This document shows, one piece after another, positions 33,986 to 46,070 of a stretch of DNA of 64,000 nt (positions are counted from its first letter, which is position 1; each line of letters begins with the position of its first letter). Made by a program: the position numbers and the translations under genes. The notes under the pieces were generated by a model. It saw nothing but the letters and a program-made list of their open reading frames with translations, had not been told where the DNA came from and made no database searches. Source of the stretch: Adiantum capillus-veneris. Lineage: Eukaryota > Streptophyta > Polypodiopsida > Polypodiales > Pteridaceae. The DNA lies in the NCBI GenBank assembly GCA_014529385.2, contig CM043953.1, positions 86,822,342 to 86,886,341 of the forward strand. The letters run 5' to 3'.

Positions 33986-34376
33986 TGTAAAACATCAAAT
34001 TCTTCTTCTTCTTGTTGTGCTACTTCTTCTTCGTCGTCATCGTGTACTATACACATTCTCGATCAAATGAAGAATTTTTCTTAATCAACTATGCACACTA
34101 GCTATGTCAATATTATTAGTAGTATTACTAAGAGTGCTAAACACTATGTTGGCAATGTTCAAGCTTTTTCTTAGTTCATAAAATTAATGAAAAATTAATG
34201 TATGATTAAGGTCTTCATAGATTTTTCCACAACAAAGAGAGACGAAACGATAAAATTATATTAAATAGAAAAGAATTGTGTAGCTCTACTTATCTCTAGT
34301 GTAGGATCAAAAAGATCTAAATTTTCTCGGATGTCAAGTTGTAGGTCTCTTTAATTGTTTGTTACCAAGAGCGTAG
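33986..34376. other. Leader of the 9-kb element, no gene recognised
   Basis: AT-rich stretch between the truncated RT and the PBS, starting with a TTC-rich run (33990-34040). Confidence 0.45.
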
Positions 34377-34394
34377 CCTTGTGATTTGATACCA
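34377..34394 (-). other. Primer-binding site of the 9-kb element
   Basis: The minus strand reads TGGTATCAAATCACAAGG, identical over 18 bases to 13194-13211. It lies one base from the right LTR. Confidence 0.75.
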
Positions 34395-34395
34395 T

Positions 34396-34880
34396 TACTA
34401 CAAGCGAAGGTGCAACATCCCTGCAAAACACATAAAATAACATGCTACAAACAATAAATCAATAGATCTCCATACTTGCACAATCATGTACGTGTAAACG
34501 CCATAGTAAATCTGACATGAGAGAGGCAGAGAGCGAGAAAGTGTAAGCGAGCCCGTGCAGGCCACCTCCTAGAGCGGAATGCTACGCCGGCATGGCGGAG
34601 AGAAGAGAGGAGAGGGGAGAAGAACAACACGGACACTGGGTGCAATCTCCCCTCGTGCAAGAGTGACCATTTCCCTCTTTCACTATTTGATTTATAGATT
34701 TCTTGAATGGTCAAATTGGTTACAAGCTGGCCGGCCGGTCATAAATGGCCAAAGCTCATAAAAGAGCACTTGAATAATAAAATGTACATAAAATATGATA
34801 TCCTTTTGAAATTCCCTAGCTTGGTCAAGTCTTTTCCACCTGTCAGCTACAATAAATAGTAAAATATCAATTCCATAACA
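34396..34880 (-). repeat. 5' LTR of the 9-kb element
   Basis: Ends TACTACAAGCG...TTCCATAACA. The first CA/TG base pair is mutated compared with the left copy. Followed by GGTCA. Confidence 0.9.
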
Positions 34881-34885
34881 GGTCA

Positions 34886-35750
34886 TACCAATGCTTTGAT
34901 GATGAGAAGAATTGTAAGCATACTCTACTAGAGGTAAAAAATCCATCATTTTAGGCTCTCTACTGCAATAAGCTCTAAGAATATCGTTGATGACTTGGTT
35001 GACTCGCTCTATTTGACCATCTGATTGAGGATGGTATGTGGTACTAAAGTTTAATTTTGTTCCAATTGCCTTGAAGAGTGAGGTCTAAAAGTTTGAAGTG
35101 AGCTTCACATCTCGATCACTTACAATCCGTTTGGGCAATCCATGCAATCTAAACATCCACTTTAAGCTCTTATGGTCTGTTATGAGTCAAAACTTCCTTC
35201 CCAAGGAGTTGTGTCTGCATAGCTTTAGAGCGCGCATGATTGCCAATAATTTGAAGGCATGGGTGGGGTAGTTCTTCTCATAATTCTTAAGCTTACGTGA
35301 GGGAAAAGCTATTGGTCTGCCTTCTTGAACTAATACTCATCCAAGTGCTATTCCACTAGCATCAGTGAAAAAACTTCAAAGTCTTGGTTGAAATCTGGTA
35401 GCTTTAGGCACGGTGCTGTAGTTACATACTGCTTGAGTTGGTCAAACCTTTCTTGGTGTAGTGGTTCCCAGCTTATCTTCAGTCCTTTCTTTAGAAGACC
35501 AGTTCAAGGGTGCAACAATTAGTGCATAATCCTTTATAAAAATTTTATACCCTCCTGTGATTCCCAAGAATCCTCTAAAATCACTTGAATATGATGGCTG
35601 AGGCCATTCAATAATGTCTTGAACTTTAACAGGGTCCACTGATATTTCTTCATGCGAAACAATAAATCCCAAATACTCAATCCTTGGAGCGAAAAATGGA
35701 CACTTGCTCATCTTTGCATAGAGTGTAATTATTTTGAGAGCTTCCATTTT
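34886..35750 (-). pseudogene. pol: Gypsy integrase core and RT/RNase H of the same older element
   Basis: The minus strand from 35747 encodes the RT end (KMSKCPFFAPRIEYLGFIVS), the RT-RNase H connection and RNase H (IEWPQP, FRGFLGITGGY). Near 35150-35160 the sequence jumps from an RNase H motif resembling LITDHKSLK straight to integrase (GLPKRIVSDRDVKLTSNF). The RNase H end and integrase N-terminus are therefore deleted. YHPQSDGQIERVNQVINDIL, with the catalytic E, follows. Nothing upstream of 35750 resembles the rest of the RT. Confidence 0.82.
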
Positions 35751-37836
<2,086 letters not shown>

Positions 37837-37945
37837 ATGCAAAGTGTAGTGGCGACAATGTGCACTACATCGGTGGGCTCGGCGGAAATGGAGGTGTTGC
37901 TTGCGATCAAGGCTATCAAACCTCAACCTGGTTGGGATCATATCC
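37837..37945 (+). pseudogene. N-terminal part of an LRR receptor-like gene
   Basis: From ATG at 37837 the frame gives a short hydrophobic start (MQSVVATMCTTSVGSA), then EMEVLLAIKAIKPQPGWDHI. EALLAIKA...GW is the typical start of the plant LRR N-terminal cap (LRRNT_2). The cap is cut by a copia element at 37946. The sequence resumes at 42226 with LRR-like pieces. In life it would have been a membrane receptor-like kinase or receptor-like protein. Confidence 0.6.
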
Positions 37946-38236
37946 TGTGAACTTGAGTACTATATACAAGATAGAGTGAGAGAGGAGAGAAGGAGAGAGT
38001 AGATAGAGAGATGGAGGTAGAGAAGAGAGGTAGGTGTGAGAGAGAAGGGAAGGGGGAGCTAACACCAAGTAGAGGGGGGAAATTTGAATTTGAATTACAC
38101 ATACAACTACACTAGAACAATACAAGGGTAAGTTCATTTTATAGGCTTGGATAAGAAATATAGCCGTTGTAGGGATAAGATATAGGTGGTGAGGTCTGAA
38201 CTCCGCTTAGGTGTAAAGTGCAATGCACTTTCCACA
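37946..38236 (-). repeat. Copia 3' LTR
   Basis: TGTGAACTTGAG...TTCCACA on the + strand. A TATAAAA on the minus strand lies at 38137-38143. Confidence 0.92.
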
Positions 38237-38250
38237 TCCCCCCTCAAACC
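38237..38250 (-). other. Copia polypurine tract
   Basis: The minus strand reads tttgaggggggga immediately before TGTGGAAAG. Confidence 0.75.
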
Positions 38251-38344
38251 GAAATCATAACAGAAAGCATAGAGCATTTGTGAGGAGATCCCCCCTCAAA
38301 TGCGAATACAAAAATAAAACAATGCTGAAATACAATGAATGTTG

Positions 38345-39145
38345 TTGAAGATGAAGCTAGGGAGCTTCCAAACCAGCTCTTGCTAAGCAAAGAATATGTC
38401 TTTTAGGAGGAATTACCTTGGTAAGGAAATCGGCGACATTCTTTGTGGTAGAGATGTATTTGAGGTGAATGAAGTTGTCTTCTACTAGTTCCTTGATGAA
38501 GTGATACGCGAGCTTGATGTGCTTTGTGCGCTCGATAAGCTGATGACTCTTTGCAATTGCAATTGCTGATTGATTGTGGCAATGTAGAATGATTGGAGGA
38601 GTTGGCAGTTCTTCCAAGAGTTGGTGAAGCCACAATGCTTCTCAAGCAGCAAGGGATGTTGCTATATACTCTGCCTCGGCAGATGATAGGGCAAGTGAAG
38701 TCTGGGGCTTGCTTCGCCAAGAAATAGCACCACCTGCAAGAAGAATGCCCATAGATGCTATGATATTTGGGTCTTGCCCGGCCCAGTCGGCATCAAAAAA
38801 ACCTTTGAGTTGCAGTGGTGATAAGTGGTGCTGACTATAATATGTGAGAGAATGATGGCGAGTGTGGTGTAAGTAGTACAGTGATCTCTTAGCAGCGAGA
38901 CCATGGCATTTGTGAGGTGCCTTCATATGGCCAGATAATACATGACCTGTAAAGCTAATGTCAAGACATGTGCATGAAATGAGGTACCTTTGTTGGCCAA
39001 TTAAGGGAGTATAGGGAAATCTTGACATAGAATAAGTATCATCATCCGATGGTGGCAGAGATGTGAATAGTTTATGCTTGACAAGTAGTGGAGTAGAGAG
39101 TTGTGTATTAAAATAGAGAAGACCATACTCACCCAATATGTCTTC
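38345..39145 (-). pseudogene. pol: Copia RT end and RNase H
   Basis: On the minus strand, RYLISCTCLDISFTGHVLSGHM is followed by the RNase H motifs GFFDADWAGQD, WRSKPQTSLALSSAEAEYIA, HCHNQSAIAIAKS and THIKLAYHFI-like KHIKLAYHFIKELV. A stop lies at about 38642-38644. Motifs are otherwise well kept. It ends in LARAGLEAP. Confidence 0.88.
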
Positions 39146-39606
39146 AATGTATTTCTGCTATGAGAGCTTGATGAATCTGCCATTTGGATCCATGTTGACC
39201 TCTATGCCCAAGAAGTAGGTCATAGGGCCGTTGTCATGGACTAGAAATTCTTCCTTGAACATTTCCACAACATGTGAGACATATGTCTCATCACTAGCAA
39301 TGATAGGGATGTCATCAACATAGACACCAATGATTGTCCATCCATGAAAGAGAGTATGATAGAATAGATTGGGGTCAAAAGTGCATTGAACCCATGCCCA
39401 TTTGATAAGAAAAGCATGCAAGCAATTGAACCATTGTCGTGCAGACTTCTTAAGACCGTATATAGGCTTATGTAGCTTGTATACATAGATAGTGGATCAT
39501 CACAATAGAAGTAGGGCGGTTGAGCCATATAAATGACTTTATCTAGCCATCCATGTAGAAAGGCAATGCAAATGTTATCGTAGAATATCATTGAGCTTGA
39601 GAACAA
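39146..39606 (-). pseudogene. pol: Copia reverse transcriptase, second half
   Basis: NICIAFLHGWLDKVIYMAQPP (about 39575-39515) corresponds to the NAFLHG...VYMxQPPGF motif. The catalytic box VYVDDIPI lies at about 39322-39300, with a frame change between them. Directly before AFLHG the sequence is from the integrase-RT linker (FSSSMIFYDN), so about half of RT, including the fingers, is deleted at about 39573. Confidence 0.85.
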
Positions 39607-39819
39607 AAATTTATGGGTTGTAGAATTGTAAAGGCGATATGCCTTAATGCCATGAGTGTCGCAGTATCCACATAAGATAGTGTGGATGCTCTTAGGGGAA
39701 AATTTGGGTTGAGGATTGGTGAGTAGAGGATATGCCGGGGAACCAATTATTTTGAGATAGGTTATGTTAGGCGGGTGGTTGAACCATAGCTGGTAAGCAG
39801 TTTTGTGTGGATTGGTGGA

Positions 39820-40431
39820 TCAGATGACTCGATTTTGAATGTAGGTGGCAGTAGCTACGGATTCTTCCCAGAATGTAATAGGAAGTCGAGCGAGGGCTAG
39901 CATTGAGCGGGCAGCTTCGAATAAAGTGTGATTCTTGCGCTCGGCGACTCCATTTTGCTGAGGGTGATCCGGATTTGTAAATTCCCGTCGAATACTATTT
40001 GATACACAATATTGTTGAAATTCATTGCTTTTGTATTCCCCACCCTTGTCTGTTCTCAGTGCCTTGATTTTGCGATCCAGTTGTGTCTCCACAGCATCTT
40101 TGAAAGCCTGAAATTTGATAAATGTTGCAGCTTTATCTGCCAAGAAATAGACATGAGTGTACCTTGTATAGTTGTCGATGAAGATTAAGAAGTATTTGTT
40201 GCCGGTGTGTGATTGTGTCTGCATTGGGCCGCACAAATCCGAGTGGATAAGCTCAAGGGGTTGAGCTGTATGGGACTTTGACCTTGGAAACTTGAAATGC
40301 TTAGCTTTGCCCAATATGCGTGCTTCACAAAATGTATTGGTGTAATTGTGGTTGGTAGACCCACCACTAGCTCCTTCTGATGCATATCTTTGAGTACTTG
40401 TTGCGAGACATGACCTAGCCTGTAGTGCCAA
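39820..40431 (-). pseudogene. int: Copia integrase
   Basis: Catalytic triad D-D-E in IHSDLCGPMQ, LRTDKGGEY and NGVAERKNHTL, one long frame. A frame change at about 40330 separates it from the upstream gag-pre-integrase part (LTWHYRLGHVSQQVLKDM, about 40420-40370). It ends in TGA at 39820-39822. The following codons (LWFNHPPNITYLKIIGSPAY) continue the integrase-RT linker. Confidence 0.88.
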
Positions 40432-41138
40432 GTAAGTGTCTCCTCTTGCTTAGAAGAATTGATGACTGATGAAAGTGCTTTGGCTTGGACCTTGCTGGAG
40501 CCGAGAAGATACAAGCATCCTTCCTTGGGGCAAGATATAGAGAAAGGGTTGTGATTTGTATCAATTGTATGCAGGATGCACTTATCATGCGTGAAAGAGA
40601 CTGTAATGCCCTTGGAGGTGAGATCTCCTACTGAGATGAGATTCTTCTTTAGACCAGGTACATAATATACCTTGTCTAAGTGAGCTATAGTGCCATTTGG
40701 TAGGGTAATGGCAACAATGCCATATCCTTGAGCATGTTGAATGTTGCTATCCCCCATGAGGACTTCAAGTGGGTGTTGAAGGGGAGTGTAGTGTGCAAGC
40801 CAATCAAAATTATATGTCACGTGATGTGTAGCTCTAGTGTCCAGATACCAGATAGAAGAGTTGTGATGTGGCTTAGAGGAGCTGAAGCCTTCGACAAAAA
40901 GCTGTATAGAGGTAGGGTGTGTATCATCATCATAGCTTGAAATATTGGTGAAATGAGCATGAGCTTTATGATGATAGCCTCCATTCGCTTTATGTCCGTT
41001 TAATCCTCTATGATTACTACCATGATGCTTGGTTTTGGACCTGCAGTCCTTGGCAATGTGTCTGAACTTCTTGCATTTGTGGCATTGAACTTGACTATAA
41101 GGCGCATTTCTAGGGCGGTTAGAACCACCTTTATGCAA
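40350..41138 (-). pseudogene. gag-pro: Copia nucleocapsid, protease and gag-pre-integrase
   Basis: A CCHC knuckle CHKCKKFRHIAKDC lies at about 41080-41040. The protease active site reads WYLDTRATHHVT (DTR in place of the usual DSG, so probably inactive). VLMGDSNIQHAQGYG and LKKNLISVGDL are typical copia protease motifs. It is in the same frame as the capsid part, separated by a single TAG at 41139-41141. Confidence 0.85.
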
Positions 41139-41665
41139 CTACCTTGAATTGTTGTAATGGTGGTTAGGACCACCTTTTTTGAAATTGATATAAGTGGCTA
41201 GAGCCACTGGAGTAGAGCCATTAGAGTGGTCTAATAAAGCTTCTTCCTGATGGATTTTGGATACAAGGCCTTGCAATTGCATTTGGGACAGGGCTTCAGT
41301 AGTAACAAATGCGCTCGAGATTGTGGGTAAAGCCGTCAATAGAAGCATACATTGAAATTTCTCTGAAATCTCCATTCCAGAGATGAGAACTTCATCTAAC
41401 AATGGCTGCCAATTCTCAAGAAACTTGACTGTAGATTGGCCTTCTTGCATAGTATTGTTCACAAGTCTCTTGATCAGGGAGACTTGGTAAACAAGATCAG
41501 TGTGCTCATGACTATTGTTGAAGAACTCCCAAATAGCCTTAGAGGTGGATAGAGTCCGCACCATTTGGACTTGCCTATCCTCACAATGGAGTATAATATC
41601 CATTTGAGCCGGTATGTCCCTTGAATCCCATGCCAAGTGTAGCTTCGTGTCAAAGGCGTACTCAT
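41139..41665 (-). pseudogene. gag: Copia gag capsid region
   Basis: The UBN2-type gag pattern is present: KAIWEFFNNSHEH, LIKRLVNNTMQEGQSTVKFLE and LLLTALPTISSAFV. The N-terminus upstream of 41665 is present but broken (coding-like to about 41900, EMELYLKQLGLWKI-type sequence on minus). It forms the particle shell. Confidence 0.85.
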
Positions 41666-41922
41666 CTTAACTTGGTCTTATTTCATCTCTAGAAACAATC
41701 TTCCAGAGGCCAAGTTGCTTCAAATATAGCTCCATTCTCAACTTCCACACATTGCAATTGTCCCCATTGAGCTTATCAATGGTGAAATACCTTGACTTGG
41801 TGGTTGCAACCATAGGTGACGAGGCGCTAATCATGCTAGCCGAGTAAACCTTGGAAGTGAGAGATGGGAGTGAAAATAGGCCGTTGCTTCAAGAGAAGGT
41901 ACTTAGGAACTCAAGTTCTGGA

Positions 41923-41934
41923 GCTATGATACCA
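41923..41934 (-). other. Copia primer-binding site
   Basis: The minus strand reads TGGTATCATAGC, directly at the LTR end. Matches the iMet PBS at 10 of 12 bases. Confidence 0.8.
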
Positions 41935-42225
41935 TGTGAAGTTGAGTACTATATAGAAGATAGAGTGAGAGAGGAGAGAAGGAGAGACTAGACAGAGAGA
42001 TTGAGGTATAGAAGAGAGAGAGGTGTGAGAGAGAAGGGAAGGGGGAGCTGACACCAAGTAGAGGGGGAAAATTTGAATTTGAACTACACATACAACTGCA
42101 CTAGAAAAATACAAGGGGGAGTTTCTTTTATAGGCTTGATTAAGCAATATAGCCGTTGTAGGGATAAGATATATGTGGTGAGGTTTGAACTCCGCTTAGG
42201 TGTAAAGTGCAATGCACTTTCCACA
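41935..42225 (-). repeat. Copia 5' LTR
   Basis: TGTGAAGTTGAG...TTCCACA on the + strand, matching 37946-38236. Confidence 0.92.
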
Positions 42226-42680
42226 TCTCCGACAAGTCTAGCAGCTCGACTTGTAGCTCGCCCTCACCAGCCACCTCCCACTATCCTTCCCCAACCTAAT
42301 CCGCCAAAACTTCTGATCTGGGCCCCTTCTTGTCCACCTCCGCCCCTGGCTCCAACATTTCAACCTCATCGACAATTACTTCTATGGCCCCATCTCCGAC
42401 CCCACCGATTAGTTTGGTGTCCTCTCCTCTAGAAATTACCACCAGCAGCTCGGCAGCCTCGACCTCGTTGGCACTAATCTCTCTGGCCACATCTTGGCGG
42501 ACTTGATGAGCTCTTGCTGCTCAACCCCTCATTCACTATATAAATAACTTGTCAGGTCACATTTTGTCAGAGCTTGACAACATCCCAAACCTCTACATGT
42601 CCTTGGATCTTTCTCAAAACATAATAACAGGTGGGAATCCATCATCTCTAGCTACTACCTTCTGTAGAACTTGACTTTAA
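42226..42680 (+). pseudogene. LRR fragment of the same gene, decayed
   Basis: Scattered frames read LQHFNLIDNYFYGPISD, LGSLDLVGTNLSGHILADL, SGHILSELDNIPNLYMS and LDLSQNIITG. These match the LxxLxLxxNxLSGxIP pattern of plant extracellular LRRs. Stops and frame changes break it. No kinase domain is seen before 42740, so the 3' part is lost or beyond recognition. Confidence 0.6.
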
Positions 42681-43860
<1,180 letters not shown>

Positions 43861-43865
43861 GCCAA

Positions 43866-44435
43866 TGTGCGCTCCTTGCCGCACTGTCGAAGCAAGGGAC
43901 TTGCCGATACACCGTGTGCGAGCCACAAACGGCTCCAAGCACACAACAAGCCTAAACTAGCAAGCTCAAGAAAGCAAAGGGTGTGTCACTCACCGCTCTA
44001 TGCTCGCCTTCGTGGTGGATTCCTCGCCGCGATGAAGAAGAAGCTGCAGTCGTGCCGTGCTCAACCGCCTCGCCGCCGTCATGCCTTCATAATGCTCGAT
44101 CGCACACACACTCTCCCTCTCTCTCTCCCTCTCACACACACACACACAAGGAGGTGAAGAAGAAGAAGATGGAGATGGAGCAAGAGCACTCTTCTATTGC
44201 ACAAATGAGAGAATGAGTAAAAATTAGGTTTAGTTGGCTTTTATAGGAGCTCACCCCATTCACACTTGGGCGACCATGCTTAACCAACTAATCCCTTGAA
44301 TGTCCAAGTTAAAGTGCGCCTATCATCGGCGATCACTCCTACCCTTTTCCTATTGGTCCGACAAGCCTGGTACCTGACTCTAAATAATACAACGTTTATA
44401 GATCATAGGGTGTCCGTGTGCCGTGAGGGTTAACA
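43866..44435 (-). repeat. 3' LTR of the Gag-protease element
   Basis: TGTGCGCTCC...GGTTAACA on the + strand. A minus-strand TATAAAA lies at 44240-44246. It contains a short TC/CA repeat near 44100-44150. Confidence 0.92.
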
Positions 44436-44450
44436 TGCCCCCCTTCCTGA
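44436..44450 (-). other. Polypurine tract at the 3' LTR
   Basis: The minus strand reads tcaggaaggggggca, directly before TGTTAACC. Confidence 0.75.
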
Positions 44451-46070
44451 TGTAGATTCTGTCCTCGGAAGCTATTGAGTTGAAGCTGGGTCGTCGAGGT
44501 GGAAGAGCATTTGAGATGAATGTCCTTAGCCTTCTTTAGTCACTGCAAAATCAAACAACATTGGCACAGTAATTGCATTCTCTTAAAAAGCATATGCAGT
44601 TTTAGGTAGACACATTGATTGGTCAAAGAATTTCAAACAATTTGGTAGCAATGAACATTAAATTGCAATGTAATCAAATGCATAAACAGATGTAAAGGTA
44701 GAAAATTAAACAAGTCTGGGGTCGCTAATTTGACGGTCGAAAGGCACTAGAGATCGAATATTAATACCATGGGTAAGCTTCTTAATTTTCTGTGGTCAAT
44801 TAAGTTGTTTAATCGCGAGAGCCAAGTATTCATGTTCGAGGGCTGACTAGAGGCTATATCTAGAAAACCTTGTAGTTAAGCTACCATAAAAGGAATTTCT
44901 CATGAAATCATCGCCTGACTGATTACTTTTTCTTTGACCCCCCAAAGTCTTTTCACATTGATTCAATTATGATGTGGGTGTTTATTTTGTATGCCTTGGG
45001 TTTTTTGCTTTTCAAGGAAAAGTGCCCACAGTGGGAACCTCTAGGGCTCTAGTACCATAGGCAATACATGTGAGTGAAGTACCAATTCAAGCTGAGATTT
45101 CTCTTCCAGCGTAAGATTTTACATTGTGGCACTTTGATTTTTTGTTTGTTCATTTTCAACATTTTAATTTTGTAACTTTGGGGGGTCATATAACACTGTT
45201 ACCCTCCCCAGGCTCATCACATTAGTAAACTCCCTTTATAATACTTAAGCTAAAGGTCAATAGGGTTAAGCCCACTAGAAAGCCGTAGTACATTTCATAC
45301 AATGCTGCCTAAATCGGATTAAGAACCTAAGTAACCATTGTTTATTAGGAAGGCATTCCCCATGGTATTAAGAGAAGATCTCTAATACCTAGCTTGGTAA
45401 AACTAGCTTAGTCGGACTGCTTGATTTTTACACCTAAACAAGTGATTATGACAAAACATTACATTGAATTAAATGTTTGATACTAAGCCAATGCGCTGAA
45501 TATTATGCTACCAATCACAATCAAAGCAGACAAACATGGATGCAAAAAGATAAGGGCAATGCTAATGGACAAGAAACACCTGTTTGTGTTGATGGTCGCG
45601 CTTGATTTGAAGTGTGAACGAGAGAAAGGTTCCATGAACGTCCAAATCCTATCAATAGCAACACGCTCCTGTACACACTAGGAAACAGAAGGAATACCTC
45701 CAGGAGGCACATTAGTGGGAAAAGAGAACTTCGCTAATCACTCAACTCTAAAACAGAAACACTCCTATCATACTAATCTTACTTACCCTCCATCACTCAA
45801 GTGATGAGGATCAAAGGTGTTTCATGGCATAGGTTTCTGTTTCACTGTACCAGATGTGACATGTGTAGGTCTGAGTCAATGTTTTGACTTTAATGTGCAT
45901 ACTCGTTTGCTAATTGCTCTTGCTCTTTTTTTTTTTTTTTTTTTTTTGTGAGTATAAAGCTTTATATGTACATTCCCTAAGATTGGTGATTGAGAGGTCA
46001 GGGAAAAAGGTTGAGAGGGAAACAAGTGAATGATGGATGTCCACAAACACTCCCCCCTTCCTTGGGTAGA
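44451..46070 (-). other. Long 3' noncoding region with second polypurine tract and internal poly(A)
   Basis: About 1.6 kb without coding. On the minus strand the order from the stop codon is: caaggaaggggggag (about 46063-46049), then TGTTTGTGGACATCC like an LTR start, then about 100 bp later ATATAAAG and a run of 22 A (45947-45926). The rest is unassigned. One copy of the cctaaatcgg motif lies at about 45307. Confidence 0.6.

Larger units (their letters stand above)
25875..34880 (-). mobile_element. 9-kb LTR element, TSD GGTCA, without its own recognisable proteins
   Basis: LTRs of 487 bp (25875-26361) and 485 bp (34396-34880) are flanked by GGTCA (25870-25874 and 34881-34885). The PBS lies beside the right LTR and points left, so the element is on the minus strand. 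It split an older gypsy integrase. No minus-strand coding is recognisable. Instead, a truncated gypsy gag-protease-RT start lies inside on the + strand (about 30350-33980), so the element either received a nested insertion or carries captured sequence. The LTRs are about 93-95 percent alike by eye. Confidence 0.9.
37946..42225 (-). mobile_element. Deleted Ty1/copia element in the LRR gene
   Basis: 291-bp LTRs (37946-38236 and 41935-42225), with flanks tatcc and tctcc (one mismatch, probably an aged 5-bp duplication). The PBS TGGTATCATAGC lies beside the right LTR and the polypurine tract beside the left, so the element is on the minus strand. The domain order gag, protease, integrase, RT, RNase H is the copia order. 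The first half of RT is deleted, and there are several stops and frameshifts. Confidence 0.93.
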
